64,000 bases of DNA from JBCCCJ01 sp039029315 (lineage in GTDB: Bacteria > Bacteroidota > Bacteroidia > J057): assembly GCA_039029315.1 (NCBI GenBank), contig JBCCGK010000015.1:90142-154141 (forward strand), read 5' to 3'. Under the pieces are notes generated by a model. That model was not told the DNA's origin. It searched no databases and saw nothing but the letters and a program-made list of their open reading frames with translations. The position numbers and the translations under genes are program-made. This document shows positions 56,001-62,824 of the stretch, piece after piece (position 1 is the stretch's first letter; every line of letters starts with the position of its first letter).

Positions 56001-56634
56001 CTCCTGAACTGATATAGAGGTATCCATCTTTGCCGAAGAAGAGAGAGCCACCATTGTGATTATTGGCTTGAGTAAGTTGTTGGATCAAGATCATTTCCGA
56101 TCCCAATGTGGCAGGTCCCGGGAATGTTGGAACCGTAAACCTCGAGACGCGATAGTATTTGATGTTGCTGATTTTGGTTTTGTAGAATACATAAATGTAG
56201 TTGCTATCAATTCCAAATCTTGGGTGGATCGCAAATCCCAACATGCCACTTTCTCCATTATTGAAGGTTTGGCCGGAGATATCCAGAATGGTATTCTTGA
56301 CAGTAGTCGAAGAATCTTTTGTGACAGCAATGATACGACCTCCATGTTCCCCTATGAGTAGGCGATTGGTGCCTGGTTCTTCTACCAGGTGAATCGGGTC
56401 ATTGAATGTCAAATGCGGGAAGGCATTGGTGGTAATCCAACTCCCACTTCCAACACCTGGGGTGCCTGAAGGGAAGGTATCATTCACAAATGAATCAACA
56501 GGAGCTGCTACATCCAGACCATAAGGACTCGCAATCCAGGGTAGAAAACCGAGGAAAGTTGAACCGAGTAACAAGAGAATGAATAGTCGAGAATGAGCAA
56601 GATTGTAAGAAAAAATCGAAATCAACGAACGCAT
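53032..56634 (-). CDS. Secreted PQQ-type sugar dehydrogenase fused to haem c, PA14 and T9SS domains
   Basis: 1200 residues. After a signal region, residues about 60-460 form the six-blade propeller of soluble glucose/sorbosone dehydrogenases (LVEEPGTNRLLIGEHGGRI, NNHNGGSLFFGKDGYLYISSGDEGG, YALGFRNPHRMTYD, GEGSREEIDKI). Two CxxCH haem motifs follow at 602-606 (CLSCH) and 683-687 (CASCH). A PA14-like carbohydrate-binding domain spans about 880-1030 (GTGLDAKYYSD, TFTFTTSTDDGVRLWVDN). The C-terminus (VFPNPVLKGSI to RILIQAK) is a T9SS sorting domain. It probably oxidises sugars at the cell surface and passes electrons to its own haems. Confidence 0.88.
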   Translation of the reverse strand: MRSLISIFSYNLAHSRLFILLLLGSTFLGFLPWIASPYGLDVAAPVDSFVNDTFPSGTPGVGSGSWITTNAFPHLTFNDPIHLVEEPGTNRLLIGEHGGRIIAVTKDSSTTVKNTILDISGQTFNNGESGMLGFAIHPRFGIDSNYIYVFYKTKISNIKYYRVSRFTVPTFPGPATLGSEMILIQQLTQANNHNGGSLFFGKDGYLYISSGDEGGGNNVFNNGQIIDNRLLGGVFRIDVDKDPTKSHAILRQPATISGGDLSYSANYYIPNDNPFLDPLGGYLEEFYALGFRNPHRMTYDSVADEIWIGDVGEGSREEIDKIIKGGNYQWGYKEGTNIGPQSMPGTLYGTDEGPIHEYDHSFGISVIGGYVYRASTHPDLVGKYLFADYSSKRLWSLKDSSGTILIDQLMTLSFPIGSFGIDGDGEVYLLQYDTNGKIYLLDRQNAGAPEPPALLSQAGVFQSLSPLVPEDFMIPYELNAPFWSDNAIKTRWMVIPNDGTHDTPAEKIQYSENGDWIFPEGAVLVKHFELPLDETNPGVKRHIETRFLIHGNAGEYYGITYRWRDNQLEADLLIDNQTDTFTVATATGSKTVNWYYPGRGECLSCHIDPAQVTLGPKTRQLNGDQLYPVTGKTSNQLATMTFLSMFDTDPDTANLGSLMTSSDKSDLSASLEDRARSYLDANCASCHRPGNSMQANFDARMSTPLTSQGLIYGTVFNELGSPGDRVIIPGQPERSILYKRLNSVHSSIAMPLLAKNHIDTSGTKLIFDWISSIPASTSETALLGQNIDFSAITNKTVGDAPFVLAATASSGLPITYQVLSGPASVVGNTVTLSGSDGYIEIRATQTGDASYDPAPEYVRGFWVMPAGKGVGTGLDAKYYSDTAMTVLVQNHTDPQIDFYWGSETAMPGSNYDEFAIVWEGEIEAPYSETFTFTTSTDDGVRLWVDNVLLVDHWGDQPVTDHSGSIAMNAWTRVAIRMEFYENKSYASAQLKWSSPSLSSQVVPMPFLYPSAGAVLPYELVEFTATPQHEHVQLQWITANEQQTSSFSVEKSLDGVRFHALEEVPALGPHADLNTYESIDRSPSLGTNYYRLKQFDQNGAFSYSEVLTVEFQPQTFLSVFPNPVLKGSILTAEVVMADAGPFLIQIHSPEGKLVRQFSHAGIRTRTQLSLEISNLAEGLYVISMKSQGKLLSAKRILIQAK

Positions 56635-56796
56635 GGAGTAGGATAGGCGGATAACTAAATAGAAGCTAGTACTAATTTCCCCTTAGCCAATTAATTAGAT
56701 AACGAATTTTTTGACTATTTCTGATGCGTAAGTTACACAATTTGTCTTTAAATCCCTTCCTCTACATTTAGAAAAATTTGAAGTTCGAAATAAAGC

Positions 56797-57525
56797 TCAA
56801 GGTTTTTGGGGTTTTCTTACAACAAGCAGGTCGCTGATCCCCCGAAAAGTCGTATCGGCATGAGCAATAGAAAAACCTGCCTCAAGCACTTCATTGCAAA
56901 ATTCCTCATGACTGTGTAGCCAGAATTCACCTCTGGCTTGCATGCGTTGGATTTTTCGATTTTGGCGGCTCACTTCCTTTCCTCCTTTCATGATATCCAG
57001 GGTTTTCTTCAGGCCATAGGTTTTGAGCAAATGCTTTCCAATCGCCCATTGCCAACTCAATACATTGACTTTTCTGCCAGGATCTACGAAGATTCCATAT
57101 CCTCCGGGCTCCATCCATTCATAAAACTGACGAAGCACCTTCTTCGGTGAAGGGAAGGTGTACAAAGAATGGATGGCAGCAATCCCGGCTATGCTGTCTT
57201 TCCCAAATTGCGTGTCCTCTATGGCTTGTTGGAAAATGCTGAGATTGTTCAACGAATAGGCTGCTTGCTTCTCTCGTGCACGTGCAATCATGCCAGGATC
57301 GCGATCGACATGGTAGACATACCAATCCGGATGCTCTTTTGCAATGGAGGTAGAATAGTTGCCGGTTCCGGCTCCTATATCAATAATAATTCCTCCTGCT
57401 GGGATGGCCCATTTTTGAATTTCGCTGAGGACTTGTTCTCGCAACGCCTGATAGAAAGGATTGTAACTCAACAACAAGTCATAACTTTGGGCATAGGTCT
57501 GCCACTCAACTGATGAGGCTTGCAT
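56797..57525 (-). CDS. Class I SAM-dependent methyltransferase
   Basis: 242 residues from the ATG at 57525; the frame starts further up at a TTG. The SAM motif is IIIDIGAGTGNYS (about 45-57), motif II has YVYHVDRDPGMIARAREK, and IAAIHSLYTFPSPKKVLRQFYEWMEPGGYGIFVD is the usual post-II/III region. The target (O, N or lipid) cannot be told. The start overlaps the end of the FeeM-like acyltransferase by 20 bases, so the two are almost certainly co-translated and probably modify the same molecule. Confidence 0.85.
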   Translation of the reverse strand: MQASSVEWQTYAQSYDLLLSYNPFYQALREQVLSEIQKWAIPAGGIIIDIGAGTGNYSTSIAKEHPDWYVYHVDRDPGMIARAREKQAAYSLNNLSIFQQAIEDTQFGKDSIAGIAAIHSLYTFPSPKKVLRQFYEWMEPGGYGIFVDPGRKVNVLSWQWAIGKHLLKTYGLKKTLDIMKGGKEVSRQNRKIQRMQARGEFWLHSHEEFCNEVLEAGFSIAHADTTFRGISDLLVVRKPQKP

Positions 57526-58213
57526 GAGAGTCAATAGGTTGTGATAAGTTGGCCGTTAAGTTTGCATATCTAAGCAAGTCTGCTTCACTGATAGGGGTAC
57601 CGCCTTTTTTGAGAAAGGTTTCGTAGCTTTTGTCGCGTCTGGTTGCCATCAGAACGACCTCCTCGTCTATCCACTTGACATAGCGAGGTTCAGAGATGGG
57701 ATCGAAAGCTAACATTCGCTGATAGAATGGGGTGTGCTTCTTCCTGACTCCAGTGATGATAAAGTGACTGGATTCCACCTGACTGACAATGGCATGGATA
57801 CGAAACATCAATAACTGAGCTCTCAGGGAGGTTCTTCCTTTGATTTCGGGATCTACCACGAAACGACAGGATTCCTGAATGATCTGATACAGGCCGATGT
57901 TTCTCTGGATCTCGGAAGGATACATGCATACCATTTCCAGGGGTTCCCACCTGTATTTGGGGGACCAAAGGCAGATTCGCAAACTGGCTACCGGGACATT
58001 GTTATGCCAAATAAGATACGTTTGGGAGTTGGATTGTTGATCGTAGTTGTCAGAAAATAGCTTTGTTTCGTTTTCGGGGATGGCTTGTGCATGTCGGTAG
58101 GCTCGGTATCGCAACTGATATGCAAGCTCAAGGTTTTCTTTTTCCTGACAAAGTTCTGCTGTGAAGCCATTATTTTCAAACAGAACCTGATGAGGTAATG
58201 GTCGTGGGGTCAT
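57506..58213 (-). CDS. GNAT-fold acyltransferase, FeeM/LuxI-like
   Basis: 235 residues from the ATG at 58213 (a TTG at 58240 is the upstream alternative). The N-terminal part, LAYQLRYRAYRHAQAIPENE followed by FSDNYDQQSNSQTYLIW and VASLRICLWSP, resembles the N-acyl amino acid synthase FeeM and the LuxI autoinducer synthases, where R-x-Y-Y/F-like residues bind the donor and an Asp after a variable loop binds the acceptor. FeeM joins a fatty acyl chain to an amino acid. Similarity was judged by eye, so the family is probable and the product unknown. Confidence 0.5.
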   Translation of the reverse strand: MTPRPLPHQVLFENNGFTAELCQEKENLELAYQLRYRAYRHAQAIPENETKLFSDNYDQQSNSQTYLIWHNNVPVASLRICLWSPKYRWEPLEMVCMYPSEIQRNIGLYQIIQESCRFVVDPEIKGRTSLRAQLLMFRIHAIVSQVESSHFIITGVRKKHTPFYQRMLAFDPISEPRYVKWIDEEVVLMATRRDKSYETFLKKGGTPISEADLLRYANLTANLSQPIDSHASLIS

Positions 58214-58393
58214 CCTTTTTACAATTAAAAGGTGATACAAAAAAATGATTCAAATAGGGATAAAGCGATCCTACCTTAACAGGTAAGATATATAATGGCG
58301 GGAAAACGTTTGTAGGATAAACGTAGTGAAAAAAATCAACTTTGCAAAGTAGTGTGGAGAAAATTGGATATTTTATGAATCAAAACATTAAAA

Positions 58394-58421
58394 CCAGCCA
58401 ATGATGAAAGCTCATGGCTGG
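58394..58421 (-). terminator. Terminator after the epimerase gene
   Basis: Stem CCAGCC-A-ATGA (58394-58404) with TCAT-GGCTGG (58412-58421), 10 pairs and one bulge. On the minus strand it is followed by TTTTAATGTTTTG. It lies 33 bases past the stop of the epimerase at 58454. Confidence 0.6.
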
Positions 58422-58453
58422 CTTCAACAACATAGTCTTCAATTATATTCTTG

Positions 58454-59464
58454 TTAGCTAAGAGCAGTTGTCTTGACTTCCCAACCCTGGGGAAGTTTTT
58501 CTGCAATCTCGATTTCTCCAAATTCTTTGCTTTGGCGTGCGCCTACTACCTGTGCCCATGCTGCCATGCGTCGAATGCCCTCATCCAGTGTGATTGCTTC
58601 CCCCAATCCAAAGATCCGATGTGCTTTACTATGGTCTGAATAGGCATCTACGACCTCATTTCTGGCTTCCAGATGTTTGACCACCAACTCTACATTCAGG
58701 TGCTTGGCCACGACTTGGGCCAATTCATTGACACTGTATGGTTTGTCTGCGCCTATGTTGAATACTTCATTGAATGAAGCAGGAATATTCACACATTGGG
58801 CGATTGGAATCGCAACATCATCGATATAGCTGAAAGCACGTGTTTGTTCACCATCCCCAAAAATAGTCATGGATTTGCCTTGCATCAATTGATTCATGAA
58901 GATGCCTATTACGTTCCGATATTTATCGCCAATATTCTGGTTTTCCCCATATACATTATGTGGCCGGAAAATGACATAATTTAATCCGAACATTTCATGT
59001 GCCGCCTTCAAGTCTAGCTCAACCGCGTATTTCGATACACCATATGGGTCTTCCGGTTGAGGAACCATGTCTTCTCTCATTGGCACTTGCCCTGCTCCAT
59101 ACACTGCGATAGAAGAGGTGAAAACAAAACATTTCACTTTACTTTTGACAGCATTGTTGATCAGATTGATGCTCCCTATCAAGTTGGTTTCATAGTTGTA
59201 TCGTCTGATAAAATGCGACAATCCTTCGGCAGCATAGGCAGCCAGATGATATACATAGTCAAACTTGTATTCTTCAAATAGTGCATTGATCAAGGCGACA
59301 TCCGTAACAGATCCTTTGATGAACAGTGCCCCTTCAGGGATGTGATCCTCAAATCCTCCGCTAAGATCATCGAGAACAATGACTTCATGTCCCAGAGCAA
59401 GACAATGTTTCGCAACGTGTGAGCCAATGAATCCAGCTCCACCCGTGACCAGTGATGTAGGCAT
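58454..59464 (-). CDS. NAD-dependent epimerase/dehydratase (UDP-sugar epimerase type)
   Basis: 336 residues. The extended SDR fold opens with SLVTGGAGFIGSHVAKHCL (nucleotide loop) and has D-L-S-G-G at the adenine site, the catalytic S-T/Y-x3-K as SSIAVYGAG then YGVSKYAVE, and the substrate-side RPHNVYG and GDGEQTRAFSYIDDVA motifs. These fit UDP-glucose 4-epimerases and related UDP-hexose enzymes. It is divergent from the monooxygenase gene and separated from the FeeM-like gene by a terminator. The exact sugar is not readable. Confidence 0.88.
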   Translation of the reverse strand: MPTSLVTGGAGFIGSHVAKHCLALGHEVIVLDDLSGGFEDHIPEGALFIKGSVTDVALINALFEEYKFDYVYHLAAYAAEGLSHFIRRYNYETNLIGSINLINNAVKSKVKCFVFTSSIAVYGAGQVPMREDMVPQPEDPYGVSKYAVELDLKAAHEMFGLNYVIFRPHNVYGENQNIGDKYRNVIGIFMNQLMQGKSMTIFGDGEQTRAFSYIDDVAIPIAQCVNIPASFNEVFNIGADKPYSVNELAQVVAKHLNVELVVKHLEARNEVVDAYSDHSKAHRIFGLGEAITLDEGIRRMAAWAQVVGARQSKEFGEIEIAEKLPQGWEVKTTALS

Positions 59465-59643
59465 ATTTATTTATTTTGATATTTTAATTATCGTAAAATA
59501 ATGTAACTGTATTGAAATATAAAAGCGGCTGAAAGGTTTTGGCTGATTTGGTCTTTATTCCATTTCTTGACTTAGGTCAAGGCAGCAAGAGGAATTTTGG
59601 AATAATTTTGATTCATATTGTCAACCCAAATGATGCCATTTCC

Positions 59644-60966
59644 ATGTATAAGCCACTCCTCAATTCTTCTTCCTCTTTCGGTCAGTCAACAGAAAACAAA
59701 TATGCCATCATTGGTGCCGGACCTTCAGGTCTGGGCACTGCCAGATGTTTTCTGGAACATGGAATTCCTTTCGATGGATTTGAAGCTCATTCAGATGTTG
59801 GAGGCTTGTGGAATATAGAGAATCCAGTGAGTACTGTTTATCAGACGGCTCATTTGATCTCCTCAAAAAAGATGACGGAATTTTCTCATTTTCCTATGCC
59901 GGATCATGTAGCTGATTTTCCCCATCACTCTGATCTATGCGATTATTTTCAGGCCTATGCCAAGGCTTTTGGTTTATACAAGCATTTTCGTTTCAACACG
60001 CGAATAGACCACATTGATCGGAAGGAGGATGGATGGTTGGTCTCACTTCAGGATGGTTCGAGCTATCTGTACAAAGGTGTCATCATCGCCAATGGCACCC
60101 TATCACGCCCCAATTGGCCAACTTTTCCAGGGGAGTATTCGGGTGAAATGCTGCATGCTGCGGCTTATAAAAGTCCTTCTGTTTTCACAGACAAGCGTGT
60201 TCTAATTGTTGGGGCAGGGAATAGTGGTTGTGATATAGCCGTTGATGCTGTCCATCATGCCCAATCTGTCCATTTGAGTGTGCGCAGAGGGTATCATTTC
60301 ATACCCAAATACATTCTAGGCAAGCCGGCTGACACAATGGGCGGCAAAATCAAGCTCCCTCCTCGGTTGAAACAGAAAGTTGACAAGGCATTGTTAAAAC
60401 TTTTTGTGCCAGATCCTGTACAGTTTGGATTTCCAGAACCGGATCATCGCTTATATGAATCTCATCCCATTGTCAATCATTTGGTCCTGCATCATCTTGG
60501 GCATGGCGACATGGAGGTCAGGCCGGATATTGAGCAGTTTGAAGGAGAACGGGTGCATTTTGTGGATGGTTCACATGCTGACTATGACCTGGTCTTGTTT
60601 GCGACAGGATATCAGCTCCATTATCCCTTTTTGGACAAGACACATCTCAATTGGCAAGGAGATGCTCCCAGATTGTATCTCAACATTTTTCATCCTCAGT
60701 ACAATGATCTGTTCATGATTGGCCTGCTAGAGGCAACAGGACTGGGATGGCAAGGGCGCTATGAGCAAGCAGAGTTAGTTGCCCGATTTATTCTTCATCA
60801 TACGGCTAACACCAAAAAGGCCAATCGCTTTATTCGCAAAAAGGCACATCATATTCCCAATACGAGCGGAGGCATGCGCTATTTACCTCTGGCGCGGATG
60901 GCTTATTATGTTCATAAAGATACCTATCGGTCCTTGCTCAGGAAGACGATGAGGAAGCTTGGGTGA
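59644..60966 (+). CDS. Flavin-containing monooxygenase (FMO/Baeyer-Villiger type)
   Basis: 440 residues from the ATG at 59644; the open frame upstream to a TTG at 59539 has no family support. FAD motif GAGPSG at 24-29, NADPH motif VGAGNSGCDIA (about 190-200), and an FMO-like fingerprint FPGEYSGEMLHAAAYK in between. The C-terminal LVLFATGYQ motif is typical of FMOs. It oxygenates nitrogen, sulfur or carbonyl groups of small substrates. It runs directly into an SDR gene. Confidence 0.88.
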   Translation: MYKPLLNSSSSFGQSTENKYAIIGAGPSGLGTARCFLEHGIPFDGFEAHSDVGGLWNIENPVSTVYQTAHLISSKKMTEFSHFPMPDHVADFPHHSDLCDYFQAYAKAFGLYKHFRFNTRIDHIDRKEDGWLVSLQDGSSYLYKGVIIANGTLSRPNWPTFPGEYSGEMLHAAAYKSPSVFTDKRVLIVGAGNSGCDIAVDAVHHAQSVHLSVRRGYHFIPKYILGKPADTMGGKIKLPPRLKQKVDKALLKLFVPDPVQFGFPEPDHRLYESHPIVNHLVLHHLGHGDMEVRPDIEQFEGERVHFVDGSHADYDLVLFATGYQLHYPFLDKTHLNWQGDAPRLYLNIFHPQYNDLFMIGLLEATGLGWQGRYEQAELVARFILHHTANTKKANRFIRKKAHHIPNTSGGMRYLPLARMAYYVHKDTYRSLLRKTMRKLG

Positions 60967-61005
60967 TTGATTTTCTTCCTTTTCTATTTTTTGATTCATT
61001 TTTTT

Positions 61006-61818
61006 ATGCAAAACAAAACAGTGCTGATCACAGGAGCAGCAGGAGGATTAGGGAAAGCTTTGTGTCTCCAATTTGGTGGATTGGGTGCCCGGATCATTGG
61101 TCTGGACGTGGATCAATCGGCTTTGTCTGGCTTGGAGGTGATTCTCAGGGAAGCGAATATTCCATCACGATTGATTGAATGTGATATTCGATCGGAACAG
61201 GCTTGCCGGGGGGCAATTGACCTTGGCCGCGAGACTTTTGGTCCGATCGATATCCTGATCAACAATGCCGGACTCACACATATTGGTCTATTCCAGCAGG
61301 CTTCGCTGGAATCCATCCAACAAGTGATAGATGTGAATTTTTATGGGGCTGTGAATTGTACGCATCATGTCTTGAAGGATTTGATAGAAGGCAAGGGGAG
61401 TATTGTGACAATTTCGAGTGTGGCGGGTTTGGCTCCCCTGATGGGACGGACAGCTTATTCGGCAAGCAAATTTGCCTTACATGGATTTTTTGAGAGTCTG
61501 CGTACTGAGTTATTGGACCAAGGGGTGCATGTCTTGATGGTCTGTCCGTCGACCATAGATACAGATATGAGGAGTCGGACAGTCGCTGGTTCGATTGATG
61601 GTCAAGCTGTGGGGAAAATGGCGAGTCCCGATTTTGTTGCAGATGGTATTCTTCAAGCGGTGTTTCACAAGCAGCGAAGGCTGATCATTGGTCCACAATC
61701 TCGTCTGACTTATCTTGTCCATAAATGGATGCCGAGATTGTATGATCGGTTGATGATTCGCAAGGTGTCTCCGCAACTATTGAGCATACAAAAAAAGAAA
61801 GAATTCATTCCTATGTAG
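61006..61818 (+). CDS. Short-chain dehydrogenase/reductase
   Basis: 270 residues from the ATG at 61006, 39 bases after the monooxygenase stop. TGAAGGLGKALCL is the nucleotide loop, LINNAG the structural motif, and SS-x-YSASKFAL the catalytic Ser-Tyr-Lys set. PSTIDTDM follows as usual. Its substrate is unknown; adjacency suggests it works on the product or precursor of the FMO. Confidence 0.9.
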   Translation: MQNKTVLITGAAGGLGKALCLQFGGLGARIIGLDVDQSALSGLEVILREANIPSRLIECDIRSEQACRGAIDLGRETFGPIDILINNAGLTHIGLFQQASLESIQQVIDVNFYGAVNCTHHVLKDLIEGKGSIVTISSVAGLAPLMGRTAYSASKFALHGFFESLRTELLDQGVHVLMVCPSTIDTDMRSRTVAGSIDGQAVGKMASPDFVADGILQAVFHKQRRLIIGPQSRLTYLVHKWMPRLYDRLMIRKVSPQLLSIQKKKEFIPM

Positions 61819-61913
61819 ATATTGTAATTATCAGACAATCAGCCAACTAAGTATTTCGTCTTATTTGTTCTTGTGTTGCTGAAAAAAGAAGAGAAAACTT
61901 TTTCTGATTTTTC

Positions 61914-61945
61914 TTGAACCAATGCAAATAAATGCCGTATCTTTG
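61914..61945 (+). promoter_or_regulatory. Promoter of the tRNA-Ser/Pro/Arg cluster
   Basis: TTG at 61914-61916, a 21-base spacer, then TATCTTTG at 61938-61945. The -7 element matches TAnnTTTG exactly. Transcription should start near 61952, a few bases before tRNA-Ser at 61956. Confidence 0.7.
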
Positions 61946-61955
61946 TATGCCTTTT

Positions 61956-62044
61956 GGTGAGGTGGGTGAGTGGCTGAAACCACCTGTTTGCTAAACAGGC
62001 GTACCTTGAAAAGGGTACCGCGGGTTCGAATCCCGCCCTCACCG
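61956..62044 (+). tRNA. tRNA-Ser(GCT)
   Basis: 89 bases with the long variable arm of serine tRNAs (GTACC-TTGAAAA-GGTAC). Acceptor GGTGAGG/CCTCACC, anticodon stem CCTGT/ACAGG around loop TTGCTAA (anticodon GCT), T-loop TTCGAAT, discriminator G. Confidence 0.95.
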
Positions 62045-62125
62045 CCGGGAGCTAGCGATAGTTAGCTTTTTGTTTGCGGTCAGATAATGGCCAACGATCT
62101 TTACAAAATAGGCTTTTATAGCCAT

Positions 62126-62206
62126 CGAGGTGTAGCGTTCCGATGAATCGGAATTAGCACATTCCGCTTGTTGCGGAAGGTCCGCAGAGTCGAACCCTGT
62201 ACCTTG
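62126..62206 (+). repeat. Degenerate tRNA-Pro-like unit 1
   Basis: 81 bases that begin like tRNA-Pro (CGAGGTGTAGCG, then TTAGC-CA) and end TACCTTG, which can pair with the acceptor 5' arm with two G-U pairs. The D-loop is replaced by a 16-base palindrome TTCCGATGAATCGGAA. The anticodon stem TTCCG/CGGAA is perfect around loop CTTGTTG. The T-arm is weakened (loop GTCGAAC). It differs in the 3' half from units 2 and 3. Probably a decayed or diverged tRNA-Pro copy. Confidence 0.6.
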
Positions 62207-62236
62207 TTGTTCTTAGGAACAGACTAAAAACGCCAT

Positions 62237-62315
62237 CGAGGTGTAGCGTTCCGATGAATCGGAATTAGCGCATCCCGATTTTGGGAGGACCGCATGATCG
62301 AATCATTTCTCCTCG
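62237..62315 (+). repeat. Degenerate tRNA-Pro-like unit 2
   Basis: 79 bases, 111 bases downstream of unit 1. The first 39 bases (including the leading GCCAT) are identical to unit 1. It has the same D-loop palindrome, a short anticodon stem TCCC/GGGA with loop GATTTT, and a broken T-arm (CATGATCGAATCATT). The acceptor end CTCCTCG pairs with CGAGGTG apart from one position. Followed by the recurrent spacer TTGTTTTTAGGAACAG. Confidence 0.6.
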
Positions 62316-62344
62316 TTGTTTTTAGGAACAGACTAAAACGCCAT

Positions 62345-62423
62345 CGAGGTGTAGCGTTCCGATGAATCGGAATTAGCGCACCCCGATTTTGGGAGGACCG
62401 CATGATCGAATCATTTCTCCTCG
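62345..62423 (+). repeat. Degenerate tRNA-Pro-like unit 3
   Basis: 79 bases, 108 bases after unit 2 and almost identical to it; within the tRNA-like part only one base differs (CATCCCG against CACCCCG). It shares the same spacer and leads directly into the intact tRNA-Pro at 62453, another 108 bases downstream. Confidence 0.6.
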
Positions 62424-62452
62424 TTGTTTTTAGGAACAGGCTAATATGCCAT

Positions 62453-62527
62453 CGAGGTGTAGCGCAGTCCGGTTAGCGCACCTGCTTTGGGAGCAGGGGG
62501 CCGCAGGTTCGAATCCTGCCACCTCGA
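62453..62527 (+). tRNA. tRNA-Pro(TGG)
   Basis: 75 bases. Acceptor CGAGGTG/CACCTCG, D-arm GCGC-AGTCCGGTTA-GCGC, anticodon stem CCTGC/GCAGG around loop TTTGGGA (anticodon TGG), T-loop TTCGAAT. It is the fourth member of the tandem series and the only one with a proper T-arm and anticodon loop. Confidence 0.95.
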
Positions 62528-62584
62528 CAAGAGAGCTGATAAAAGGAGTTATGGCTCGTTTTAGGCTCTCTTTCGTTCTTTTTA

Positions 62585-62658
62585 GGTCCTGTAGCTCAAC
62601 TGGATAGAGCAGCTGCCTTCTAAGCAGCAGGTTCGGGGTTCGAGTCCCTGCGGGATCA
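62585..62658 (+). tRNA. tRNA-Arg(TCT)
   Basis: 74 bases. Acceptor GGTCCTG/CGGGATC (with two G-U pairs), anticodon stem GCTGC/GCAGC around loop CTTCTAA (anticodon TCT), T-loop TTCGAGT. The spacer in front (TCGTTCTTTTTAGG) resembles the spacer of the tRNA-Pro-like units. Confidence 0.93.
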
Positions 62659-62672
62659 CAAATTATAAATTT

Positions 62673-62714
62673 AATCCTCTGAAAATCAATGATTTTTGGA
62701 GGATTTTTTATTTT
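62673..62714 (+). terminator. Intrinsic terminator of the tRNA cluster
   Basis: Inverted repeat AATCCTC-TG-AAAATCA with TGATTTTT-GGAGGATT, followed by TTTTTATTTT. It starts 15 bases after tRNA-Arg and should end the tRNA transcript. Confidence 0.75.
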
Positions 62715-62734
62715 GGGTCGAGTTGAGGGTCGAG
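62715..62734 (+). repeat. Direct repeat GGGTCGAG x2 beside tRNA-Arg
   Basis: GGGTCGAG at 62715-62722 and again at 62727-62734, a 12-base period. Repeats of this kind just downstream of a tRNA can be arm-type sites of a tyrosine integrase, but no integrase gene is visible in the window. Confidence 0.4.
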
Positions 62735-62824
62735 TAAAGGTGCCTAATTAGTTGATAAGATTTCTTATCTTAATACATATTCGCCTAACTTTCCTTCCCC
62801 TCTCCTATTTCAAGAATTTTATTC

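Noticed and set aside
62121..62460. Regular repeats that could be read as a CRISPR array
   Set aside because: The repeated parts are 79-81 bases and tRNA-like, the spacers are themselves similar to each other, and no cas genes are near.
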